From Vanilla planifolia (lineage: Eukaryota; Streptophyta; Magnoliopsida; Asparagales; Orchidaceae), in NCBI GenBank assembly GCA_023846275.1, contig CM043877.1, positions 11,329,107 through 11,393,106 on the forward strand: a stretch of DNA of 64,000 bases. The letters run 5' to 3'. The notes under the pieces were generated by a model. The model saw only the letters and a list, made by a program, of their open reading frames with translations. It was not told the origin of the DNA and did not search any database. Numbering within the stretch: the stretch's first letter is position 1; each line of letters begins with the position of its first letter. Shown here in pieces: positions 52,401 through 64,000 of this stretch. A program made the position numbers and the translations under genes.

Positions 52401-52676
52401 TAAGAAATAAATTATCTTTCTCTTTCTTCTTCACAACAAGATTTGTTTGTTGTTTTGTTTTATCCCAAAATATACCTCTATATGCTCTTATTTTTTTTTA
52501 AAAAAATGCTGTAAGTTATATTATTTAAATAAAATAAAATAAAATTGTAAGTAATCACATCTCAATTTTGGTTTTCATAAAAACTTTATCTAATATTAAA
52601 ATATTTAAAAAGAACTATAAATTTCAATTTTGTAGTTTTAAATATTCATCTTCATTTAACATCACTAAGCAGCGAA

Positions 52677-52786
52677 TGCAGCTTTGCACAGTTCCACTGT
52701 TTGCTGTCCTTTTCCTGCAACTGTTCTCTGATCTCGCCGTTTGCCTACTTCTGCTTCCCAGCTTTGCTTGTAATCGTGCATTATAA
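52677..52786 (+). other. Small open frame with signal-peptide character, unproven
   Basis: ATG at 52677 opens 36 codons (MQLCTVPLFAVLFLQLF...) with a strongly hydrophobic N-terminal stretch and two late cysteines, in a locally GC-richer patch of about 110 bases. The patch lies 200 bases beyond the AM1-type stop codon, so it may instead be the 3' untranslated end of that gene. No family is recognised. Confidence 0.2.
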
Positions 52787-52989
52787 ACCATGCAAGTTTA
52801 TTTGTTTATTTCTAGCTCAAAAAAATACCTTTGGTTCGTATTAAATAATCTTCAAATGCTTTATTTTAAAAAAAAAATTGAAGGAGATAATCTTCAAAAG
52901 GCAAAAGCATGAACTAGATATAGAACTGAATCGAACTATGTTAGAATTGCAATAGTGAATTCTATTATCATCTGCAATAGTGAATCATG

Positions 52990-53496
52990 CTAACGGTAGG
53001 GGGATGGAGTTGCCAAGGCGAGGTCCGTGGTGATGTCGATCCATCCACGCGATTCCGTCTTCCAGGGCGAGCCCGCCGCAACCAATGCGTCATCCCGTTT
53101 CCCTCCCGTCTCGCCGATGCTCTCGAACGACGACGGCAGGGGCTGAACAGGGACAGACCAGATAGTTGTATGCCTTTAATTAGTATTGCAACCATGACAT
53201 ACACTATGCATAAGGGCAAAAAGACAACTACGAGCACAGGAGATGGGTCGACGTACGCGTGCCATGGTGCCGTACGAGGGAGCGCAGATGTCTGCAGCAG
53301 CGGCTGCGAGTGGCTGCACGCAGGGCGATGTCGGAACGGCAGGCGCGGGAAGCAGCAGAAGCTTCGGCGTTGATGCGTTCGAGCTTGAAGCCGAGGGGGG
53401 ACCACCGCCTGGGAAATGCATCGTATGCTGTTGCTGTTGCTCCGACGAAGTAGGGACCATTACGCTTTGCAAGCGCGGCGATGACGATATCACCAG

Positions 53497-53542
<46 letters not shown>

Positions 53543-56500
53543 GCTGCATCGTTGTTGCTTGGCCATACAAAAGTTCCCTGCGGCTTATATATCCTGAAAC
53601 CGCTTCTCCGCGCTGCCGCCTTCTTGCCACCGGCACAAACCTCCTCAATCTTGGCAATGCTGTTACTGGTTGTGTTGCTGTTCTTGGCAGTAATCGCTGT
53701 GATGCAACCGTCGCCTTCATCCAAAATTCCTGTCGGCGCCTGGTGATCTTCTTGCAACCGCCGAATCCCTTCTCTCATATTCTTCTCCTTCATTAACTGG
53801 ACTTCTTCCTACATTAACGTCTTCTTATATGAAATGCCGTATGGTTCGGAGCTAAAAGAGGAATGAATTATAAAAATTGAACCTTAAGCTCTTGTAGTGA
53901 GTCGAACAAGGCCGAAAATTCTTTCTCGTGCTTCGTTTTCCATTCAACCAAGAAGTGAAATTTTTCCTGAAATCATAACCAGTAATGGTCAAAGCTCATT
54001 AATTATGTGTACGAACACGAACATGCAAATATGTGCAAATCATTTCTATTAAATGAGAGAGCTCATTAAATGTAACGTCGAGGAATAAATCATGTTAAAA
54101 GTGTCTTCTCTACATGTGCTGTTCATAGTATAATGCGATATTCAGATCAGCCTAACATCATGCTCATAACTGGAAAAGGAAGATGCGGGAAAACGGAAAA
54201 CCCTCGCTATGCAACAAACCTGCCAAGCTCCAACTAATTTTGCTGCTTCCGCTTTGGTCTCCCGGGCTTCATTTTCTAGTGCCTCGAGTGATGGCTGCTG
54301 CTCTTCATACCTACAAGTTTTTAAAAATGCTATGTAAGATTAAACTGTTCAAAAAAATGAAATCATTCATAATTAAACAGCTACATTTAAGGTGAGCGAG
54401 AGAGAGAGAGAGACTTTATGATTTGTGCGGCAAGTTGCTGCTGAAGTTCCTCGATGGCAGCTTTGCAGTCTTTGCCGCAGGAATGAGGGATGATGGAATC
54501 GCCAAGTTTCCAACCAGGGGGAGGAACCCAGAAGGGGTCACTGACACCGGCCTTCCGGCGTGTCTCAACCAGATCAGCTGGCTCGAGCCAATACTCCATG
54601 GCACCCTCGGAGTTATGCCGGCGTCTAAAACGCTCAGTGCCGTCGGAAACGATCTTTCCCGCCATATGTTTGAGTAAATGATCAAGCAAACCAGTGTCAC
54701 CTATGTGCTTCCTGGCTTCCTCCCTCAGTGCTTGCCGAAGGATGGGTCTCCCGAGCTCCGCCTTCTTCGCTCTCATGATCTCAAGAAGCCGCTTCTCCGC
54801 CGCCTCGTACCTTTCCGTGGACCAACGGTCTTTTGTCCCCCTAGTACATTTTCCTTCTTGCTCCAGCTCAAATCTTTGCCTCTTCGATTCTGTTCCATAC
54901 GCCTTCTTCTTCCTTTTCTTATTCTGCTCTTTTTTTTCTTCACGACTCGTCCCCTTCATCCCACCAGTACTGAGCGGATCCTCCATTTCAACCTCTTCTT
55001 TGTCAATCACCTCACAGTGTCGGCCTATGTACTTGACCTTCCTTCTTATTCCCCATCCGACCATGCCGGCTCGCTTGAGGGCCAAGAGACAGGTGCTCGA
55101 AAGTTTCGTCTCGTTCGTTGCAACTTGTTCTTCCTCAGATACAGCAAGCGGAAGGTTAGAAACAGAAGATGGAGACAAGAGCCAGAAACTCTTCAGTTGC
55201 TTCCCCGCCTCTAGCTGTGCCGGTGGTATCCGCCATCGAAGAATCCGCCTAGCTTGGTTCGGGCTCATCACGAACCTCTCATCCAGCTCTGGGAAACCGT
55301 CATGGATCCCGCCGGTGGCAAAGTAGCTTCTCAATGACAACGTGCTCGGGAAGTTCACTGTTACATCCAACAACGTGGCCTCGCTCACCTGAAACCAATT
55401 AAACGTGTTGCTTGTGTGAAGGAGCAATTTGATCTAACACATAAAAAGAACGTCACCCTGCGCGAACCATTACTATTCGTACGGCTTTTAGCTGGATTGG
55501 AGACTTTGGTGGAAGCTTTTCGTGAGCAATCTCGTAGAACGCCCCAGGTTCATATCGTACTAGATTCCAAAATTGCATCATAAAAAAATAAACTCAGTAT
55601 CAAGAAATAGAAGAGAGTTGGAGAAGATGGGAATGAGAGTACCGTTACAAGGAAAGGCGTGGGTCGAATCGGCGAAGAAGAGCATCTGTCTGCCTAAAGG
55701 TGGCTGCGGCAGCGCATTGGGGACCGGCTCATTCCTCTTCGAGTAATAGTACTTCTGCCACGCAATAATTTAAGAGCATGCAGATAAATGCCGGATGAAT
55801 AAAGAAATAAAATATCAGACGAAAACCTCTCCGCGGAACACAAAATTGCATCGAGAACACGTTCTGATTTTCTTGATTCCATGAGGAAAAACAAATATAG
55901 CAAAACATGCCACTTGAATAAATATTTAAAACTAAAAAATCATATCGAAACAATTCCATCAAATTTACAGGGAAAAAGCCGATAGTATATATCTCGTCAA
56001 GAGCACATAAAGCTTTAGAACGTCGTTTCCATGATAAGTTTAGAAATCTGAAAGCCTGGGATTCGTGAAGCAGAAAGCATCCTGATGGCATGGACACTCG
56101 GAAGAAAGAAGAACGAGCAAAACAAAAGCCCTCAGCATCATTTATCCCAAAAAATCGATTCTCTCTTTTTCATAAGTAGGACAAGGTTATTCTAATACCA
56201 GTAAATATTACCGATCGAATTCCGATATATAACACATAGGCAATCGAAAACCCACGAGAATGAATGAAAAGAGAAAATTCCGTGAAATGGCTGTGTTGCT
56301 TGCTCAAGTGTCTAGCTAATTGAACCAAGAACTGTACACAATCTTCATAATTTTTTCCCATTCAACAATTTTATGAAGAGCTTCGTTCCAACATAAAAAA
56401 CACTGAATCTTTTCCTGTTTCCAGATCGGAGAAGATCATCGCTAAAATTACAAAACAAAAATTAAGAAAGAGGTTTAACGAGACCATCAAGATTTCCAAG

Positions 56501-56820
56501 TGCATGAAAAAATTCTCCGATCGAAGTTTATAAAATGAACCTTTCAGATAAAGAACTTAGACCCGAGCTAATCCAACAAAAAGAAGCATCTTAACTTCAG
56601 AACCCAGAAATAAGAAGCGAAAAAAAAAAAAAAAGAAAGTTACATTCCAAAGTCAGATCTGGCTTTGCATAGCAACGAATCGATGATCCTTAGTTTTGCG
56701 CTCAAAAGTTTGAGAAGAAAGAGGTCATAACGCTGCTCATCACGAAAGAAAACAACAATTTCATCGGAAAAATAATCTAATTACTATCTTGCAAGAAATT
56801 AATCCGAAAGTTACCAGCAT
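52990..56820 (-). CDS. AM1: AMEIOTIC1/DYAD (SWI1)-type meiotic protein, 8 coding exons
   Basis: Exons (minus strand): 56820-56815, 55754-55643, 55559-55468, 55388-54415, 54310-54220, 53966-53883, 53808-53257 and 53142-52990. All junctions are GT/AG with matching phases, giving 687 residues. The N-terminal SWI1 signature is present (YEPGAFYEIAHEKLPPKSPI at 42-61, then VRIVMVSEATLLDVTVNFPS). A lysine-rich NLS-like run lies at 227-233. The plant-specific domain (about 255-365) contains DRWSTERYEAAEKRLLEIM and DPFWVPPPGWKLGD, followed by Cys/His residues and a coiled-coil region (about 380-475). C-terminal marks are FRIYKPQGTFVWP (524-536) and 16 alanines. AM1/DYAD proteins act in meiocyte nuclei at meiotic entry, cohesion and prophase I progression. 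The two-codon first exon is inferred from its donor; exon 8 has a TACTAAT branch-type site and a good acceptor. The gene symbol is by family resemblance. Confidence 0.88.
53501..53546 (-). repeat. Triplet microsatellite coding for 16 alanines in the AM1-type gene
   Basis: About 14 pure GCT units on plus (AGC/GCA on the gene strand), then slightly interrupted. It lies in exon 7 just after the FVWP motif and is read as alanine, so length change alters only the alanine run. Confidence 0.85.
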
Positions 56821-57047
56821 TTCAATCGCTAGAGCACCAAGGATTCAGAACTCTCTCAAGCTCTTCCTGCAACGGAACTGCAGTGGGACGAGGTGCAAAT
56901 GAGGAGATTGGCGAGGGTTGAGGGCTTTTATTGGCGATCTGGCGGTTAGGCAGCGGATTGGGATTCGAACATTCTAACAAACCAGGTGTGGTCGCGCGGG
57001 AGAGAGTGACGATGAAAGCCAGCTTGAGAGAGAAAGCACAGAGACCG

Positions 57048-57055
57048 TTTTATAT
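57048..57055 (-). promoter_or_regulatory. TATA box of the AM1-type gene
   Basis: The minus strand reads ATATAAAA, followed downstream by a CT-rich leader. The distance to the first coding exon is about 230 bases, allowing a transcription start near 57020. It is the only clear TATA match in the GC-richer region upstream of the gene. Confidence 0.5.
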
Positions 57056-57059
57056 TTTC

Positions 57060-59365
57060 CGTTACATATTTACAAAGACAAATCGTTAAATCATGTGACC
57101 TCCTCTATCGTACCATAGTACCATTTTTGACGAATTGTTTTTAGAAAAAAAATTAATCAATAAAAATATTAATTTATGTTTCAAAAAAATATTTTACTCC
57201 TTTTTTTAAGTATATAAATTATGCGTCACATTTATGAGAACAAATTTGACTATAGATTTTTCATACTCATCTTATAAAATTAATATACTTCATAATATCA
57301 CAAAATGTTCGATAGATAGACTTAAAGGTCATATTTGAGGCTATTGATGATGACTAATGTTAATGGTTTACTTGGCATCCAAGTATTAATCTTGAATGAT
57401 TTTTCAAAAAAACATATGTTTATATAAAGTGATATTTTATATGAGTGAGAAAAAAGGAGTTATTATACTATGATGAGGTTTTTTTTTTATATTTTGAGTT
57501 TAAAAAGTAAAAAACACTTTTATTAAACCATCATTAAACATCTCTTAATAACATTATCTCAACGATCCACAAAACCTCATTTGCCTATAACATTGGCTTG
57601 AATTTAAAGAACCCTTACTTAGGCAATCTTATTTTTCTAATAATATCTATCCATTTACTTAGTCGCTTGAGACACGATTCTATGAGTGATTAGAGAAGTG
57701 TCTTAATGAAATAGCTAATAGATATCTACTCATTGAAGAGAAAAAGGTTCACTCGGTAGTCCAATTTTAATGTAGGATGCATTAGGAATTTAGTACCATG
57801 CCCTTAAGATGTTTGCATTGTAAACCACAATCATTAAATATTCACTCTAACGTCCCCAAGAATCGTGAAAAAAGTTGCTTGAATCTAATGAACTTGCATC
57901 TTGCTTTGAAGAAAGCATGGTCGATTATATATATATATGTTAAAGAGGGGTAAAAATTTTGCCTATTTGACTTACTTTGAGATAGGCAAAAAATATATAG
58001 AAATATACATTCGTGATTGAATTATAGAATCTTTAATATCTTATGAGTACCACTCTTAAGAAGCACTTAAAAAATATTAATTTTTAACTAAAGCACCAAA
58101 ATGAATCGTAGTGCATTAGCATTTAAAACTTTTTCTAATATTATTTGAATGAACAATGATATGTTCGTTTTTTGTTTTTAATGTTTGTATCTTGAAGTTT
58201 ATCTTCGGCATTCTATCTCATGCTATTAATTGATTATGTAAAATATTTTCACAAAAATTTATATATAATTTTTCTCTTAGTTTATTTGTTAGTATTTTGA
58301 GTCATTATGAGGTCATAACAAGTTATGTGTTAGGTTTATATATAGTTTTTTATTTAATGTTATATATTTCTTTATTTTTATGCTATTTTATTATGTAACA
58401 ATAGTTTTGTCATTTGATTTTTAATTCAAGATTGTTCTTTATACATACACACACACACACATAAATATGTGTGTGTGTGTGTGTGTTGCAAGGAATAAAA
58501 AAGAGGGATTTTGTTGGTTTTTTATTTTTAAAAATTACAATTTTTTGTGATGTACGCATAAACCCCATAAAGTTATGATCTAGGTTCTCTAAATTGTGAT
58601 CTAGACTTTAAACTCAGTCAATCATTTTAGCTACATTTGTAGCACTCAAATATGAAATAAATTGTCAAATTTTGAAACCATACAAAACCAATCTAAAACT
58701 GAAGTGCATTTGGCATGAAACTTGTAAAAAACTAAAATACTTAAAATGAATATAAAGCTTTACTTAAGTTTGAAGAAGTTTTATGAGTTTAATAGTTCTA
58801 AAAATAATATTGAGAAGATTGAAATAAGTTTTATATCTAATTTAAATAATTCTAAATAAATGTTAAAATTGATATTTTCAACCTTTTGCACATTTAATTG
58901 GTTGCTTATATTTTAATACAAAATGATTTAAGTTTTATCTTTGTCACTCACAAGATAAGGACAACACAGGAAAACGATGGTAAGAAAAGAGGGGTTGTTG
59001 AGAAAAGTGAGAGTGATTGAAAGAGAAAAGGTGGATAAGGGAAGTTTTATTTTGGGTTTATTTTTCATTTTATATATAATTTTATTTAAATACTCAAAAA
59101 ATTTAGTAAATGAGATGAAAATTTACTAAAAAATAAATGCAAATTTTAGATAATAATAGAGAATTTTTTTAGAGTTTTGATATTCATTTTAACAATAATT
59201 TTGAAGTCAAATGCATCTAAATAAACAAATCTCATTTAAATAAAACAAATAAAAAATATAAAATTACCAAATTTCAAGTTTATTTTTGGATAAATTTTTA
59301 TCCCAAGTTATTATATTTTTGTTTAAAAAAAGAATCCAAAAATTTAAAATGAAAATTTTCCTTGA
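57060..59365. other. AT-rich intergenic DNA beyond the AM1-type promoter
   Basis: No gene is recognised. 58447-58486 is an (AC)n/(GT)n inverted repeat. The rest holds short A/T runs and nothing else that I can support. Confidence 0.4.
58447..58486. repeat. (AC)n-ATAAATAT-(GT)n inverted microsatellite
   Basis: An AC run is joined through 'ataaatat' to a GT run, so the two arms are self-complementary and could fold into a hairpin with a stem of about 17 bp. Confidence 0.8.
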
Positions 59366-59369
59366 GGCC

Positions 59370-59885
59370 CCTTTCCTATTCCGCCACCCTTCTTCTGTTC
59401 ACCGCAGGCCCATCCCCGTCGCCTCCCTATCTCCTGAGCCCCACGTCATCAATCAACCCAACTGAGGTTGGTGCCGTACCATCGCCGTCCTAACAAAGAG
59501 CCCCTCGGATCCACTCGCCGCAGAAGGCTCACCGATGCCGTTTATGCCTTCCTATCCCTCGGCCGCCTCTGAGCCGTTCTGACAGCTGCTACCGAGTGTA
59601 CCAATCGCTTCTGAACCTATTCGCCAGCATAAACCTTACTCGAGCTCCTCCCCGTTGTTGCTGCACACCTCCTCGCACTAGCTCGGCCACGCCCGCCAAG
59701 CACCACCGCCCCGATATCCGGTGAGACCTTCTGGGCCACCACTAATACCGACCCTCCCTCCTCGTGCTACTCCAGTATGCGATATTCCTCGATTTTGACC
59801 AACGTGTTCCCCTTCTATTTTGTTTCAGCTGCTGGACTCATTCTTTTAGATCAGCTATGGTAGTGGCTAACTAAGACTGATCGGT
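59370..59885 (+). other. GC-rich island, candidate untranslated first exon of an unseen gene
   Basis: A sharp rise in GC and CpG content within AT-rich DNA. No frame stays open, so it is not coding exon sequence of normal type. Two donor-like sites, 'ccg|gtgaga' near 59720 and 'cg|gtacgt' near 59881, follow it on plus, and the DNA beyond looks intron-like to the window end. A 5' untranslated exon or long noncoding RNA promoter fits; a decayed GC-rich repeat is the alternative. Confidence 0.35.
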
Positions 59886-59889
59886 ACGT

Positions 59890-62800
59890 ATCCGTTCATT
59901 AATTGCGCGACTTTGATCGTTCATTGTAAAGCTTAGCTGTAATTCGAATTGCATAATATCATATCATTTCAATTGTGTGTACAAATCTTATTGTCTCAAA
60001 ATTTCTCAATTTACTGGTAATCCGTAGATTCAATCTCTTGAATTCACCAAAGTAAATATTTTCATGGTATTTTCATTTTCTTATATACAGAGTTGTTGTC
60101 TATTGACCATTGATTATACTTGATTCGTGATTTCATGGCTTCCAATCTGGATTTCCGGTTTTGAATTTTTAAGTATTTGATCAACTATATGGTGTATGCA
60201 ATCTTCTGTCGACTTTTGGTTTACCATTTAGACAATTTAATTTGTGGCTGGCCTATAAGATGGGTTCTTAACTTTCATCTCGTGTTCATTCTCCTGTCTT
60301 CCTATGTAAAGTTGCTAGAGAATGATGGAATACTATGATAGTTTGAGCAAGAGGATCCTCCTGAAGACATTTTTCAAAGATGTGCTAAAGATCATTGTCC
60401 ACAAGGTTGCTGTGCCTCAACTTTCCTAGGACATTTGCCTTGAAGGGGCAGGTGCAGTTGTAGCTATGGTTGAGACTTCTGTAGCTAAGCCTTAACCTCC
60501 CCAACGTCTTGAAACACATAGTAGGTTGTACCTAATATGGCAAGTGGCTTGAGCTAATTACTGATGTAGAAACCCCAATGTTATGTTGAAGTGTGATAGG
60601 GTGACAAACTCTGAGATTTCCATGCACATTGGGAAACATTTGTAGGAGGCATGCCTTCAGAAATCCTCAAAGGGTATAGGTTTGGGTATTAGAGTACATG
60701 AGTAGTCTGGGCATGTGGTTGCTCAATTTTGGTCAAGCCACTTAGAGTGGTCGAAGCGAAAAAGGTTTGCATTACTTGGGATTTTTAGGGCTCATGATAC
60801 TCAATTCTGTCAAGGGTTTAGAAATTTCTTGGTTTTTTTGAGACTTTGGACAATGATTGATTATTTGAGGCTTATGGATGCTCAATTAGTTAAAATTGCT
60901 TGAGATGAAATGAGGCTCACATTGCACGTGGATGTCGATCTTCATGATTCTTAGTTTTGTTGAGGATTTGGAAGGCTGCTTGAAGTGGGCTGAGGCTTTG
61001 GGAATGTTTCAGTAATAGAGGCTTATGGATGCTTGGGGAGGTGAAGGTGCTTTAGATGCTCATGCAAGACGACAACAACATGAGCATGCATAATGATATG
61101 CCATATATCCCTCATGACATCCTATAGATATCATTCAACATATCTATATAAATTCATATCTATTAAAGTACAACATTCTGAATATGAATGACTATTGAGA
61201 AACATGGCATATTGATGGTTGTAACATTTTACTAAGCATAGATAATCATGTGAAATTTGAATTAACCTAAATCAATTAACAAATGTGAATCTCTTAACGA
61301 AATGTAGTTGCATGCTCTAATAGGTTAATCTACTTTAAGATTGGATCTGTTTTCCTCAGATATCCTCAAAGCATTTTTGAATGTAACATGATTTTAATTG
61401 CCTATATATAAGAATTTGGTCAAGATATATCCAATACGAATAAGTTATATAAACCCAACTAATTAATATATTCTTCTTAAAATTTGTCACCTGATTGAAG
61501 TATATTAATATTTGTAAATTATAAAAAGTATTCTCATAAAGTTAATCACTTGAAAGAGTAAACAATCATGTTATTGCTTGCGTATGCATGTATGTGTGAA
61601 TACCTTTTAAGTATATCATTTGAAATATATATATATATGTATATATATGTATATATATGTATATATATGTATATATATGTATATATATGTATATATATGT
61701 ATATATGTATATATATGTATATATATGTATATATATGTATATATGTATATATATGTATAATTTCATGTACATGTATGTGTATAAATGATGAATGTTAATC
61801 TTATATTATAAAAGGTGATTGGGAAAATGAATTTGTTATGTTAATAATTTTTTTTGTGTTTTGATGGTTAATCAAGTGCCTATGTCATTTAACTACATAT
61901 TTAATTTCTCTATAATCTAAAGTTATTGCATACTTTCATAGTTAATGAAGTTTTATTTCATTTAAGATTTTTGAGTTTTAAAATGAATTAAGATTTTGTA
62001 GACAATATAGAGGATATGTTTTTTTGTCTTAATATAAGGATTCTGATATCATTTTTTTTTCATCTGTGATGTCGACAGTCTTAACTCACATTGGAATTGG
62101 TTATCTTTTCTCTTAGCCGAGCTATGTTATGGTTTTGGGTATGCTCTCTTTGATTCTTGTCATTTCAAAGTTCAGAAACTAGATTCTTGTATTGATGGTT
62201 TTTTGTTGATATGAGAAGGAGAGAAGGAAGTGGAATAAATGTACCCACTTTAGAGAACTTCTCATAAAGCAAGTTTCAGAGACTGTATTTAATTGCAATG
62301 ATCTCAATCATCATCAAAAGCAGGCTGCAATTAGTAACCGCAAATTGCTTCAAGTGATGAAAATATTTGACCTCTCCTAATTGCTTTGCTATTATCTAGT
62401 TTATGGTTACTTTTTTCTTTAAATACAACTAATTGTCTTTATTTTATTAAGCCCTAGGTATTGGTAATGTTAACAAAATCTTGCTTTTTATATTTGATTC
62501 AGCTTCTATGTTTGAAATTTGTTTGTTTATGTTTTATTTTCTTAAAATTTCCTTTTTCTTAAAGTTGTGTTAATAATGTTGATGTAGCATCACAGAAATT
62601 TCACTTTCATCTTAGTTTATGCTTAGCATTCTTTTGCACCATAGAGCTTCCTATATGCTGAATGCTTGCGTTCGAATGTAGCTTCAGGGAGAGAGAAAAA
62701 AAAAACATTTATCTCAATCTGTGACCAATTCCAAAGTGCATTTGACATTTGCCAAGTTTTTCTTATGTGTGTAAGTATTTACTGGCTTTCAGTAGTGTTG

Positions 62801-64000
62801 TTTGTGGTAGATTTTCTTTTTTAACATCAAATCATTTCAGCGCATTAATCTGAATTCATTTTTACCTTGTGTAAGTGGTTTTTTTGGTGATGTAATGTAG
62901 GGGAATTGGGTTTATGATGGTTAAATTTACTTTGCTAGAGTTGCTGTGCAAGTAAATTCTTGATTAACACGTGATTTAATTGCATTTATGAAGGATTTTG
63001 GAAGCTGTTGAGCTCATGGAGTGATGATTATGATCTTAGGTTTAGATAGAAAGACTAGGGGTGAGCTTTTGAGTGGAGGATGAAGGTTGAGCTTTTTAAA
63101 CAGATTGGGTCAAGATTTTGGTAGCAATGACCTGCAAACCATGAGATATGGGGGTTTCAAGATGTATGAATGCTTCTTTTCATCTTGCCCTTGAAATTTT
63201 GACATTCCAATACTGCTTTATTGTTCTGCTCCATATATAAATGTAATCAATTAATAGTTTTAAAGTGAATGGAATGACTTCACCTTATTGGATATTAGAG
63301 TTTCTAGAATTTGAATTTAAATTGGCCTAAATGTAATTGTTTGCATTAAAAATCCAAAACATATAACTCCATTCTTTTAAAAACTATTCAAAATATATAT
63401 CATGGTCAAGATAGTGAAATTATATAAAACAAATGGATGATTAAATTTGGAAATATTTGTTAAAAGATGAGTTATTCAAAGGTATCAATGTTATATGTTA
63501 CTAAAGCTAAATAAATCTACACTTCAACAAAACAAGTTTGAAGGGATTTTGATATCTAGATAAAGAGAAATTGTCAAAATAATGAAGATATGTCAAATTA
63601 AGAACAAATTTGGTTGATTAACATTGAAATTGGGTGTTAAATAGGTTAGTTATCCAAAATATAAAATTATGTATCAAATTAGAACTACGGAATTCAACTT
63701 TTTAATGAAATTAATCTCATAAGAGTGATGAATGTGAAAGAGCTATGTGTTGAAAAAACAAAGATATGCCATAAAAAGAATTTTACAAGAACTTTAAAAA
63801 AAAAATATTTTAACATAAAATAGTTGACTAAAAAAATTTCAATTTATTTTTTAGACCATCATATGGAATTTTATAAGTGAATATAAAGATTTGAAAATAA
63901 AGCTAGAAATTAAAGTAATATCAAGGAAAAATTTGGGACAATAAATTGGCATAAATTTATTTTAGATCTAAATTATTTAATCCTAAATTCAATCTCAACA
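59890..64000. other. Intron-like or intergenic DNA to the window end
   Basis: Moderately AT-rich. 60300-61090 is somewhat GC-richer, with several near-repeats of 'gaggcttatggatgct' (about 60866 and 61018), but no long frame beyond 62 codons. 61626-61758 is a minisatellite. No coding exon was recognised, so a plus-strand gene starting at the GC island, if real, would have its coding part beyond 64000. Confidence 0.35.
61626..61758. repeat. 10-bp minisatellite (tatatatgta)n
   Basis: About 13 tandem copies of 'tatatatgta', with a few 8-base variants (two copies lose one 'ta'). The array reads open on both strands as Tyr/Ile/Met repeats, which is an artefact of the unit rather than a gene. Confidence 0.9.

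Noticed and set aside
53243-53746. 167-codon plus frame with an alanine run
   Set aside because: Antisense of AM1-type exon 7. The triplet repeat reads as alanine on this strand too.
54678-55326. 178- and 210-codon plus frames
   Set aside because: Antisense to AM1-type exon 4, which carries the conserved domain on minus.
61566-61798. Tyr/Ile-rich open frames on both strands
   Set aside because: Produced by the 10-bp minisatellite, which lacks stops in these frames.
1-64000. CRISPR array, bacterial operon, tRNA or rRNA genes
   Set aside because: No regular spacer-repeat arrays, cloverleaf signatures or rRNA core sequences were seen, and gene structure is eukaryotic with introns.

Overview
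The window looks like nuclear DNA of a flowering plant. Long AT-rich intergenic stretches packed with decayed retroelements surround a few GC-richer plant genes. GC-rich coding exons against AT-rich flanks, and the families present, fit a monocot, probably not a grass; this is a guess from composition and no marker fixes the species.

Five protein-coding genes can be supported. (1) 4461-6383, + strand: an uninterrupted leucine-rich-repeat receptor-like kinase of 640 residues whose kinase domain looks catalytically dead. (2) 22340-22612, +: a 90-residue VQ-motif protein. (3) 28248-40852, -: a TRICHOME BIREFRINGENCE-LIKE (DUF231/PC-esterase) polysaccharide O-acetyltransferase in five exons. Its last exon, with the catalytic Asp-His, lies 11 kb from the rest. 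Phases match at every junction and give 470 residues. (4) 47700-48830, -: an organellar mTERF protein. (5) 52990-56820, -: an AMEIOTIC1/DYAD (SWI1)-type meiotic protein in eight coding exons, 687 residues, with a 16-alanine run encoded by a GCA-type triplet repeat.

Layout: 1-4.4 kb is repeat-like intergenic DNA. 6.4-22.1 kb is a long gene-poor stretch with local duplications (12.3-13.1 kb, 15.1-15.9 kb) and a stem-loop between direct repeats (13.13-13.30 kb). 22.7-27.4 kb is AT-rich with a LINE-like RNase H remnant. 28.6-39.6 kb is the giant intron, filled with Ty3/gypsy fossils: a Tat-lineage pol on +, gag and gag-RT pieces on -, and a roughly 540-bp repeated unit whose middle copy is split by a 4.1-kb insertion. 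40.9-47.7 kb holds another gypsy integrase fragment and an LTR/primer-site trace. 48.9-52.4 kb holds a Ty1/copia fossil. 57.1-64 kb has a GC-rich island at 59.37-59.89 kb, possibly the untranslated first exon of a gene running out of the window, and simple repeats.

The genes are not an operon or cluster and have no shared pathway: cell-surface signalling, stress or WRKY-linked regulation, wall acetylation, organelle gene expression and meiosis. No tRNA, rRNA, CRISPR or bacterial feature was seen. I found no wholly new system. The least obvious content is the two multi-exon genes reconstructed here and the nested repeats inside the large intron.
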